From Promethearchaeota archaeon (GTDB lineage: Archaea; Asgardarchaeota; Lokiarchaeia; Sigynarchaeales; SOKP01), in contig JABXKC010000039.1 in the NCBI GenBank assembly GCA_013375495.1, forward strand, positions 1-28,514: DNA of 28,514 nt, written 5' to 3'. Below the pieces are notes generated by a model. That model was not told the DNA's origin. It saw only the letters and a list, made by a program, of their open reading frames with translations, and searched no databases. Of the stretch, positions 1 to 6,936 are shown in pieces. Position 1 is the stretch's first letter. Each line of letters starts with the position of its first letter. The position numbers and the translations under genes were made by a program.

Positions 1-865
1 ACCGGACTACTTTATTCTCAAAAATTCCTCCAGCAACATTCCGTATCGACCAATGGCAATCTGCATCATACCTGAAAAAATAATCTATGGTGGAGAGGAA
101 GTCTCGCTTTTTTTTCATCGCACTTTTGTAATAAATATCGTAGAAATATTTACTCTTGTAAGGAGCTTCCTCCTCATCAACGAAGCTGGCAACGCAGAGT
201 ACGTTCATATTCTCGGAGAAGATAAGCCCGTCCATCATTTCAATATCCTGCTTTTCGTAGTGTTGCTTGATAGCTTCCATGTATTCACTAAAAGTATCGT
301 AACGGATGTAATCGATGCGGACGCACTCTTTTGCTGGAACGAGCCTGAACTTCAGGAGCGTGATGATTGCAATCGTGCCGAAACTCCCGTGCAGCATCTC
401 GAATATTTCATGGTTATCACTTTTCGTGCATAACATTATGTCACCTGTTCCTGTCACAATCTCTATTTCTTCACAGGAATCGAAAAATCCCCCATACTTG
501 AAAGACATGGATTCAACTGAACATCCTGCTACTGCCCCGCCTATCGTGATTCCCTTGAGCTCGGAAACACATTGCGGTACGAGCCCATACTTTAAGGTTT
601 CTCTTGCAAGCTTAAAAAAAGTAACCCCTGCTTCTGCAATACACGTCCTTGTATCCGTGTTTATCTCAATAATGTCTGTAAGTGACCTCACGTCTATCGG
701 CTTGTCACTATAGATCGGGTTATCCGGCTGCGGAGCCATGTGGGAAATGCTCGCCTTTTTTAGAGAGAAATATTCCCCCTGCTTCGCGTTATCGTACGCA
801 TTTCTAACCAAATCAGAGATCGCTTCTACTTTTCTTTTATGTATTGCTAGTTTTTCTTCGCTCAT
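1..865 (-). CDS. DHCR24-like FAD-binding oxidoreductase, N-terminal part (cut by window edge)
   Basis: The minus strand is open from an ATG at 865 to the left edge (288 codons, no stop), so the C-terminus lies outside the window. It resembles FAD-linked oxidases of the PCMH/BBE type, closest in pattern to delta24-sterol reductase (DHCR24). Residues 56-83 (KPIDVRSLTDIIEINTDTRT onward) and the FAD-contact segment at about 104-125, with GITIGGAVAG then ESMSFKYG, follow that family. HGSFGTIAIIT at 159-169 and FFRYDADCHW at 263-272 also fit. The substrate is unknown. An isoprenoid or sterol-like double bond is the family expectation but is not shown here. Codon use is richer in G+C (many CTC, GGG, GCG, GAG, AAG codons) than in the genes to the right, suggesting transfer. 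A GTG at 874 is an alternative start. Upstream, an in-frame TAA precedes it. Family placement is likely; function is uncertain. Confidence 0.8.
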   Translation of the reverse strand, partial: MSEEKLAIHKRKVEAISDLVRNAYDNAKQGEYFSLKKASISHMAPQPDNPIYSDKPIDVRSLTDIIEINTDTRTCIAEAGVTFFKLARETLKYGLVPQCVSELKGITIGGAVAGCSVESMSFKYGGFFDSCEEIEIVTGTGDIMLCTKSDNHEIFEMLHGSFGTIAIITLLKFRLVPAKECVRIDYIRYDTFSEYMEAIKQHYEKQDIEMMDGLIFSENMNVLCVASFVDEEEAPYKSKYFYDIYYKSAMKKKRDFLSTIDYFFRYDADCHWSIRNVAGGIFENKVVR

Positions 866-1044
866 GTCAAACACAGGGTTGGGATTATTGCACGCCTCTT
901 TTCGCTTTCTTTTTTCCAGCTTGCATTTTTCAAATATAATTTACTTAGTCACGTATTTGATCAAAACTATGAAATCAAATAACTCTCTCTAAAATAAAAA
1001 TTTACCCATTATATACAGATTAGCAATCGTAGTATGTTGTTTAT

Positions 1045-1063
1045 GAAAAAAGGTTTAAAAAAT
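1045..1063 (-). terminator. Possible oligo-T terminator of the lipid-type operon
   Basis: Two A-runs (6 at 1046-1051, 6 at 1057-1062) lie just past the stop of the minus-strand gene ending at 1075. On the minus strand these are T-runs, the usual archaeal intrinsic termination signal. No stem-loop is needed or seen. Confidence 0.35.
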
Positions 1064-1074
1064 AATTTTAGAGC

Positions 1075-2151
1075 CTATACTTCTTGTTTTGATTGAATAG
1101 TTAGATGTCCTTTATTACCATAATCTGTTCTTCTTTTCTTCCTCCTTATCATCTCAACGAAGCTTTCAACTCGAGTAAGTAAACCTGCTTCACCACTGTG
1201 TTCGTCCATTATAATTTCTAAGAAGGGAAGGCCTACAACTTTCATATCTCTCATAATTAACTCTGAGATAAGGCTATCTGGTCCGCACGCAAAACTAATT
1301 AAAAAAATAACGCCATCGATTTCGTCTCGTCCTTCTGTGAGAAAATATCGTATACTCTGCATTATTTCTTCTTCGTGGCGCCAGTAGTTTCGTAATTTAC
1401 CACCTCTTGGATTCACAATGACAGGGGTTTTAAAAACAAATTCTGGTAGGTTTTCTATTGTTAGGACCTCGACTCCTTGATCTGCCAATTTCTTCTGAAA
1501 ATCAAGGTTGATAAAAGTATCGAATATATTATAGCCATGTCCTAAAAGTAGAAACCTAATGTCGCCTGTACTTTTCTTTTTTGGTAAAGTGAATGGGCGA
1601 TTTCTTTCGGTTAACCTTAAAGCATAATTTACTGATGCTCCTTGTCTTAAAAATTCGTGATATTCATCGAAATACTTTTGTGCTTCTCGATAAGCGCTTA
1701 AAGATTGATTTTGGTTCTTTCCTAATTGTCTACCGAGTTCAATAGCTGCCGTCGATATCGGAAATTCTTTAACATTAACCTCAAAATTTAAAATTTTCGG
1801 GATTTCAGGCAATATTTTTATTACATCAGGTAAGGAAAGAAATTTTGGGCAGAAATAAGAATCTTTTACTTCAGACACATACCTTGGTACAAAAATAAAA
1901 TCTAAATCGGGATGCTCGCTTACTAGTTTTAAAACCTGTCCGTAATAAATTTTAACGGGGATACAAAGTTCTCCAAATCCATGAGTAACTCCCTCCTCAA
2001 CAATTTTTTTATTGGTTAGGGGACTCACAACGATCTCAGCGTCGAGTTCTTCGAGAATTTTTTTCCAAAATGGAAAATACCTATAAAAGTGAAGCGCTCT
2101 CGGTATACCTACCTTGAGTTTTTTCTTTATTGATTGTTGTGGTACTTCCAA
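1075..2151 (-). CDS. DUF2229 / CoA-dehydratase-activase-related Fe-S protein (COG3580-like)
   Basis: This 358-residue protein resembles the DUF2229 family related to activators and components of 2-hydroxyacyl-CoA dehydratases. The family opening is present (KVGIPRALHFYRYFPFW at 13-29), followed by SPLTNKKI at 43-50. Cysteines sit in ELCIPVK (C63), YFCPKF (C101) and FACGPDS (C289). PFLEIIMDEHSGEAGLLTR at 309-327 is a family hallmark. The cysteines are probably iron-sulphur ligands. The ASKHA ATPase (HgdC) part that is often fused or adjacent is not in this window, so the redox or activation partner is unknown. The start is a TTG at 2151 supported by an AAGGGGT Shine-Dalgarno about 9 bases upstream. 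No in-frame ATG exists nearby. It is the last gene of a three-gene operon, 21 bases after the acyltransferase. Its link to lipid genes is unexplained. Confidence 0.82.
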   Translation of the reverse strand: MEVPQQSIKKKLKVGIPRALHFYRYFPFWKKILEELDAEIVVSPLTNKKIVEEGVTHGFGELCIPVKIYYGQVLKLVSEHPDLDFIFVPRYVSEVKDSYFCPKFLSLPDVIKILPEIPKILNFEVNVKEFPISTAAIELGRQLGKNQNQSLSAYREAQKYFDEYHEFLRQGASVNYALRLTERNRPFTLPKKKSTGDIRFLLLGHGYNIFDTFINLDFQKKLADQGVEVLTIENLPEFVFKTPVIVNPRGGKLRNYWRHEEEIMQSIRYFLTEGRDEIDGVIFLISFACGPDSLISELIMRDMKVVGLPFLEIIMDEHSGEAGLLTRVESFVEMIRRKKRRTDYGNKGHLTIQSKQEV

Positions 2152-2172
2152 TGTAATACAACCCCTTTCAAT

Positions 2173-3849
2173 TTACGCATCTGGGCTATCATAAAGGAGT
2201 AAATCCTTAATTTGAGCCATCATGTTAGCCGTTAAACGTTTAAGTTCTTCATATTCCGGCATTGGTTTACCCCAGTATTTTTTATGTTCCATAAATGGGG
2301 GTCCTGCCTTCATAATCTGACCTTTATAAAAGTTCAGCATTTTAGCGTGCTTCGGATAGGTTTTTTCTGTACCTGTTATACCAACCAATATAATAGGTAC
2401 TTGTTTTTCGATTGCTAATCGCATTGCTCCAGTGTGTCCTTCTAAAATCTCTCCGCCTCCGCTACTAGTAGTTCCTTCGGGGTATACACAAACGAGATCA
2501 CCTTTATCAAGTACATCCTTTGCAAAATTATACGAATCTACATCGTGTTGTCCTCGTTTTAATGGGAAGGCGTGATGATTTCTAACCCATGCGTTAACTA
2601 GCGGTGGTTTAAATAGTGATTGTTTTGCCATTTGGTAAAGAACTCGCTTTCTATGATAGATTAAACTTGCTGCGAAGATAAGTACGTCCCATTCTGAATT
2701 GTGGTTAGTACATACAACAGCAGCTCCTTCGTCGGGAATGTATTTTTCATAGTCTATTACCTTGTAGGGCATCATCAAATTGCTCCAATTACACACTAAC
2801 CATCCTGAGAAATTATGAACTGTTTCTTGAAATTTGGCTCGTAATCCAAATGCTTCCAAACTTTTTAATAAAGAATACCAAACATCGTCAACGAGTTGTA
2901 GAGCTCCCTTTCCAAAATCTTTCAGCCAACTTTTAAAGGAAAGCGATTCTTTCGGCTTTTGAGCGTCTTCTGGAGAGCCAATTGATAATTCTTCCTTTTT
3001 CTGTTTCCTTGTATCTACAATAACATATTCTCTTAAGTCATGTACTACTTGTCGTAACTCTGCAGACAAGCTTTTTATTTCTTCGTACGATATTGTATTA
3101 ATGTCATATTGGTCATAGTATATGGGGTCTCCTACGCGCACTTTGACTTGAGTTGGTTTCATGACCAATTTACCTTTTGGTAAAGCATTTCTTGACCCAA
3201 TTACAGCCATTGGAACAATAGGAACTTTCATTTCAATTGCAAGTCGAACTGCGCCGGTTTTAAATTCTCCAAGCTCCCAACCAGTTTCCTCTCTAGATCT
3301 CGTACCTTCGGGGAAAATCCCAACCCATTCTCCTTCTCTAAGAATTCCTTTGGCTAATTCCCACGCTTGTTCAGGATTTTCTCTATCTAATTTGAATGCT
3401 CCTAAGTTAGTAAAAAGAGTTTTGACTAAGGGGGTTTTAAAATTATCTAGCTTACTCATGTATCGAATTCGTCTGTGACACGCTGCTCCATAGAAAAATG
3501 GGTCTAAGTGGCTTTCATGCGAGCCTACAAGAATACCGGCTCCATATTCTGGAAACATATTGCCGAGGGGATACTCTGTTTTAAAATTCCACAATAAACG
3601 AGCGAAAAACTTAATATAAACAAAAGCAGCCCACCACTGAAGTTTCCCTTCAACATCTTCAAGGCTCAAACGTTCAATAGCTTGACGGTAGATGTCGTTC
3701 AAAGGATCAATTGGATTGTATTTTAAAACTTTGTAAGTCGCATTTTGATGCCGTTTTCCAAAATCTAACTCTTCTTGTTCTTTTTCTTCAGTAGTTTTAA
3801 CAATATGAGTTTCTTCAGAACTTTTAAATTCTTCTTCTTTTAATACCAT
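2173..3849 (-). CDS. Tandem PlsC-type (LPLAT) acyltransferase, two catalytic domains
   Basis: This 558-residue protein carries two glycerolipid acyltransferase domains. Domain one has the HX4D motif HESHLD (H111-D116) and FPEGTRS at 179-185. Domain two has HNSEWD (H383-D388) and YPEGTTS at 456-462. Both therefore keep the catalytic His-Asp and the phosphate-binding EGT motif. The typical family member is about 200-260 residues with a single domain, so this is a duplication/fusion, or a fusion of two different acyltransferases. The domains are joined by a charged linker at about 275-310. PlsC enzymes esterify the sn-2 position of lysophosphatidate, a bacterial/eukaryotic reaction that is unexpected beside archaeal ether lipids. 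The true acceptor here is inferred at best. An AAGAGGT Shine-Dalgarno at 3858-3864 overlaps the stop of the upstream HAD gene, implying translational coupling. Confidence 0.9.
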   Translation of the reverse strand: MVLKEEEFKSSEETHIVKTTEEKEQEELDFGKRHQNATYKVLKYNPIDPLNDIYRQAIERLSLEDVEGKLQWWAAFVYIKFFARLLWNFKTEYPLGNMFPEYGAGILVGSHESHLDPFFYGAACHRRIRYMSKLDNFKTPLVKTLFTNLGAFKLDRENPEQAWELAKGILREGEWVGIFPEGTRSREETGWELGEFKTGAVRLAIEMKVPIVPMAVIGSRNALPKGKLVMKPTQVKVRVGDPIYYDQYDINTISYEEIKSLSAELRQVVHDLREYVIVDTRKQKKEELSIGSPEDAQKPKESLSFKSWLKDFGKGALQLVDDVWYSLLKSLEAFGLRAKFQETVHNFSGWLVCNWSNLMMPYKVIDYEKYIPDEGAAVVCTNHNSEWDVLIFAASLIYHRKRVLYQMAKQSLFKPPLVNAWVRNHHAFPLKRGQHDVDSYNFAKDVLDKGDLVCVYPEGTTSSGGGEILEGHTGAMRLAIEKQVPIILVGITGTEKTYPKHAKMLNFYKGQIMKAGPPFMEHKKYWGKPMPEYEELKRLTANMMAQIKDLLLYDSPDA

Positions 3850-3862
3850 TACTTACAACCTC

Positions 3863-4645
3863 TTAAGATTTAATCTTAACACTATTTTGAGTATTTGAAT
3901 TTGATATATTTTTATTTTCAATTAGCCGTTTTAAATCGTCTAACGAATCAATTAATAAATCTGGTTTAAAATCTGCAAGCATTTCTTTTTTACTTACTCC
4001 GCTCGCGACTCCTATAGTCCATACTCCCGCTTCTTTTCCTGCTTGTATATCTGAGGGCATATCTCCAATCATAATAAATTGTTTTAAATTGCATGACTTG
4101 TAACTTTCAAAAACAGGATTTAACGCGCTTGGGTCGGGTTTTAAACCAGGAAGAAGATCAGCTCCAAAAACTCCTTTAAATACGCTTTTTAACTTGTTAT
4201 CTTCGAGATGAGGAATAATATTCTTTGTCTGGTTATGAGATACAATAAATAAATCGTATGATTTTTTAAATTTACTAATGAATTCCTCTGCTTCAGGGTA
4301 AAAGGGAGCTTCTTTAGCTAATGTTAGATACCGTGTGAATATTTTTACCGCAATCCTTAATTTTTTAAAGAATGTTAACGATTGGAGCGAATTAATGTAT
4401 TTAAATAGCTCGAACGATTCTAACAAGATTTTGGGAAGCGGTGTTCCTTGAATTATCTCCATTAAGGCTCCTATTTCTTGCATCGTAGATTCAATATCCG
4501 TTTTAATCTGCTTCTCTTCGAAAACTTCTTCTATTGATTTCTGAAGGGGTTCTCTAATATCGAGGATGGTTCCATCAAAATCGAAAATAATTCCTCGAAT
4601 TGTTCCGTTTTGAAGCCGTTTTACTAATTGATTGTCAGAGATCAT
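3863..4645 (-). CDS. HAD-superfamily phosphatase (Gph/PGP-like)
   Basis: This 260-residue hydrolase has all four HAD motifs. These are DFDGT (D22 nucleophile, D24 acid/base), SHNQ (S136), K169 in GLKPD, and GDMPSD (D195, D199). The alpha-helical cap inserted at about residues 35-115 fits subfamily I enzymes such as phosphoglycolate phosphatase. It is the first gene of the operon and lies 13 bases before the acyltransferase. That makes a phosphorylated lipid or lipid precursor an attractive substrate, but the motifs do not reveal specificity. The start is an ATG. The 210 bases upstream (4646-4855) are very AT-rich and should hold the operon promoter. The last 15 or so residues are a low-complexity Asn/Ser/Lys tail. 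Confidence 0.88.
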   Translation of the reverse strand: MISDNQLVKRLQNGTIRGIIFDFDGTILDIREPLQKSIEEVFEEKQIKTDIESTMQEIGALMEIIQGTPLPKILLESFELFKYINSLQSLTFFKKLRIAVKIFTRYLTLAKEAPFYPEAEEFISKFKKSYDLFIVSHNQTKNIIPHLEDNKLKSVFKGVFGADLLPGLKPDPSALNPVFESYKSCNLKQFIMIGDMPSDIQAGKEAGVWTIGVASGVSKKEMLADFKPDLLIDSLDDLKRLIENKNISNSNTQNSVKIKS

Positions 4646-4855
4646 TTTTTATTAAAAATCGGCTAAAATTTTAATAATTTTAACCGAAAATCTAGGTGAA
4701 TTATCTTCACTTAAGTGTTTATCGATATAAAAAGATAATGATTATATTATAAGTATGAGAAGTATGATAATTATCCAATCTAAGAAATAATATAGTGTCC
4801 GATATAGGAATAAGAAATAAACAAATTTAAAACTCTAAAAGAAATTAATACAATT

Positions 4856-5704
4856 CTAATGACTGAGCTTTAGAATTTGTACAGTTTCATCCTTTCTATT
4901 CAACCTATTTAATTTTTGTTGTCCATAAGAGAATACTATACAAATAATAGTAACATCTAAAAAGATGGTGAAGATCAAGTTACTCGTAATTGAGATTTTC
5001 GGCATAAATACTAAATAAGAAATATTTATAGAAGCATGAAAACTCATTGCTACCAAAATACTCCCATCAGTGTTATTGTGAAGCCATGTGAATAGGACAG
5101 AAACGGCGATTATTGATATTGTAAAACTAATGAATGATTGATTTAATTGGGGCGTATCAACAATAAAAAATAAAGGAAAATGCCATATACTCCAAATTCC
5201 TCCAAGAATTATACTTGATTCTAAAGCATTCCATTTAGATTGAAGATAATCTAATGCATAACCTCTCCACCCAAATTCTTCCTGAAAAGGGCCTCCAATT
5301 AAAAATGTGACTAAAATCTCTGTAAAAATATAGCCATATTTCCCAAATTTTAGTAAGTCTAACAGATTATATCCTAGGGGTAAGCTTGCTAATAAAAGTG
5401 AGAAGAAACTTAATCCTGGAATTAATAAGAATGAAATATATAAGTAAGCTTTTTTATCACAATGCCACCCCTTGTGCCAAATAAGTTTAATTCCATCAAT
5501 TCCTCTTTCTACATAAGTAAGAAAGAAACTGGCTACAAATGGCCCAAATGAACCACATAACATTAAAATATTGAATAACGGAGAATCACTAATTACACCC
5601 AAAGAATATAATAATTTTGGTAACCATAGTAGCCATGAAAAAATATAGGTTATTATGATGAAATAATACAGATTCTTTCTTTCAGGTTCTAAATAAATTC
5701 TCAT
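4856..5704 (-). CDS. CPBP-family intramembrane metalloprotease (CAAX-protease/Abi type)
   Basis: This is a 282-residue multi-spanning membrane protein. The CPBP signature is clear: EEFGWRG at 142-148 (E142, E143, R147), WHFPLFF with H175, and a third histidine in SFHASIN (H223). These residues form the metal/glutamate site of type II CAAX proteases (Rce1) and their relatives. About eight hydrophobic segments are visible, including roughly 12-32, 45-65, 86-110, 125-140, 163-182, 191-208, 215-235 and 242-260. Prokaryotic members act in protein maturation or bacteriocin immunity, or have unknown roles. The substrate cannot be told here. No prenylation CaaX box is seen on the three small GTPases in this window, so a link to them is not supported. 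It is transcribed alone. Confidence 0.87.
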   Translation of the reverse strand: MRIYLEPERKNLYYFIIITYIFSWLLWLPKLLYSLGVISDSPLFNILMLCGSFGPFVASFFLTYVERGIDGIKLIWHKGWHCDKKAYLYISFLLIPGLSFFSLLLASLPLGYNLLDLLKFGKYGYIFTEILVTFLIGGPFQEEFGWRGYALDYLQSKWNALESSIILGGIWSIWHFPLFFIVDTPQLNQSFISFTISIIAVSVLFTWLHNNTDGSILVAMSFHASINISYLVFMPKISITSNLIFTIFLDVTIICIVFSYGQQKLNRLNRKDETVQILKLSH

Positions 5705-6014
5705 AATAAAAATGGGATGAAATTAAGGAATTTCTTTTATTTTCAAATATCTATGATGTTTTTATTCTTGCTATTATATGGTAAGTAAATTTATATACTT
5801 TACACCGTGAGGAGTGTATAAAAAATCTAGTGAACCTTTACTTCGAATATTTTTTCCGATCATAAGAACAATTAATCAAAATTTAAACTAACAACTTACA
5901 AAGAAAAAATCGTGAGAATTTCTAATCTGGTTATGTAATTACAATATTATCCCTTTAATATGCGATTTTTAAATATAATTGTAAGAAATTATTATATAAT
6001 TAGAGGTTTTTAGT
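5705..6014. other. Gene-poor AT-rich stretch
   Basis: No coding region of convincing length is seen on either strand. The stretch holds the upstream region of the CPBP protease gene (minus strand). It also has a TATA-like TTTATATACTT at 5790-5800 followed by an imperfect inverted repeat TACAC / GTGTA at 5801-5805 and 5814-5818. An A/T-rich TATA-like element at about 5966-5980 lies in front of the small ORF at 6015. Confidence 0.4.
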
Positions 6015-6158
6015 ATGGAGCTACAAAAAGAATTCCAAAAGGATAGGTATAGACACCCAGAATTTCTTGAAATGATTTCAATAAAAGAAGATAAGCTTCT
6101 AAAACTTTTTCTAAAAAGAAATCAAAACCCGATTGAAGTAGAAAACGAGATTTTTTAA
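6015..6158 (+). CDS. Possible small protein, 47 residues, unknown
   Basis: A short open frame starts at ATG 6015 and ends at TAA 6158. An AGAGGT Shine-Dalgarno at about 6001-6006 sits 8-9 bases before the ATG, and a TATA-like AT stretch lies about 35-50 bases upstream. The product is charged and mostly helical in character (MELQKEFQKDRYRHPEFLEM at the start) with no cysteine and no membrane segment. No family is recognised. It could be a genuine small protein or the decayed 5' end of a longer gene. The ribosome-binding site and promoter favour the first reading only weakly. Confidence 0.35.
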   Translation: MELQKEFQKDRYRHPEFLEMISIKEDKLLKLFLKRNQNPIEVENEIF

Positions 6159-6312
6159 TCGTTGGCTCGAATTTTCTAAGCTTCCGCACTTTTATTTTTC
6201 AAATATTTGATTTTAAGTTATTATATCTAAACTTTTTACTGAAATATTTAAATTATATTGAGTAGAAGTTACTACAACATTAATTCTTAACCTAAGAGGA
6301 GATTTGACAAAT

Positions 6313-6720
6313 ATGTCCGAAAATAGAACAAGTAAAGTAAAAGAGGGCACTTTTGCTGAAGCCATTCTAAATACATATGGTCCATTAAACGCTAGAGATA
6401 AATTTAAAGAAAAATACGCTGATAAAAGCTTTAAAATTCTCTTAAATCCTAAAGATGGTCACTACGCTGCTTTAATTGTTGTTGATAAGGGTGTACTTGG
6501 TGTTAAGGGAATAGAAAATCAAGATAAACAAAGTCTTGATCAAGATACTCTTGGTTGGGACGGTTTTATTCAAACATCATTAGCACTATTTAATGAGATT
6601 GGGAAGGGAAACCTTTCCCAAAATGATATTGTAAAGAAGGTAATAGCTCGTAAGATAAAAATTAAGAATCCCAAAATTGTAGCAAAATTAGCTGAAATGT
6701 TGGCTTGTATGAACGAATAA
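6313..6720 (+). CDS. SCP2-like (sterol carrier protein fold) small protein, tentative
   Basis: This is a 135-residue soluble protein. Its pattern resembles the SCP2 lipid-carrier fold. Beta strands occur around residues 41-63 (FKILLNPKDG, then YAALIVVDKGVL). They are followed by an aromatic-start helix WDGFIQTSLALFNEIGKGN at about 80-98. The ending KKVIARKIKIKNPKIVAKL corresponds to the family's conserved 'G-K-(I/L)-K-(I/V)-x-G' exit strand and helix. Identity is low, so the fold call needs a profile search. A TTG at 6304 is in frame, but GAGGAGA at 6296-6302 sits 10 bases before ATG 6313 and only 1 base before the TTG, so ATG 6313 is chosen. It is probably monocistronic, followed by T-runs. 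If the fold is right, it may bind a hydrophobic ligand. Confidence 0.55.
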   Translation: MSENRTSKVKEGTFAEAILNTYGPLNARDKFKEKYADKSFKILLNPKDGHYAALIVVDKGVLGVKGIENQDKQSLDQDTLGWDGFIQTSLALFNEIGKGNLSQNDIVKKVIARKIKIKNPKIVAKLAEMLACMNE

Positions 6721-6741
6721 GCGTAACTTTCGAAATTTATC

Positions 6742-6770
6742 TATTTTTCTTTGTTAAATTTTTTTATTTT
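6742..6770 (+). terminator. T-rich terminator region
   Basis: T-runs follow the SCP2-like gene, including 7 Ts at 6759-6765. This is consistent with archaeal oligo-T termination. Confidence 0.3.
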
Positions 6771-6936
6771 AAAGCTTAAATTACAATAATTTCCCAGTAT
6801 CGATTCTCTCATCTATGCGTAATCATGTCGGTATAATCCAATAATAAAGTAGTATAACAGCTAGTTATTTATATATGAAATGTCACTACACATGTAACCT
6901 TTATTAAGGATATAATAGACAATGGAGGAACGAGGT

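Noticed and set aside
53..992. Plus-strand open frames at 53-433, 315-713 and 738-992
   Set aside because: They lie antisense to the minus-strand frame that shows clear FAD-oxidase motifs and runs unbroken to the edge; their translations look like antisense shadow.
4856..5704. CPBP protease as the processing enzyme for prenylated GTPases in this window
   Set aside because: None of the three GTPases ends in a cysteine-containing CaaX-like motif.
5801..5818. TACAC / GTGTA inverted repeat as a riboswitch or terminator
   Set aside because: Only five base pairs with an 8-base loop, no T-run, and no gene directly attached. It is no better than chance in AT-rich DNA.
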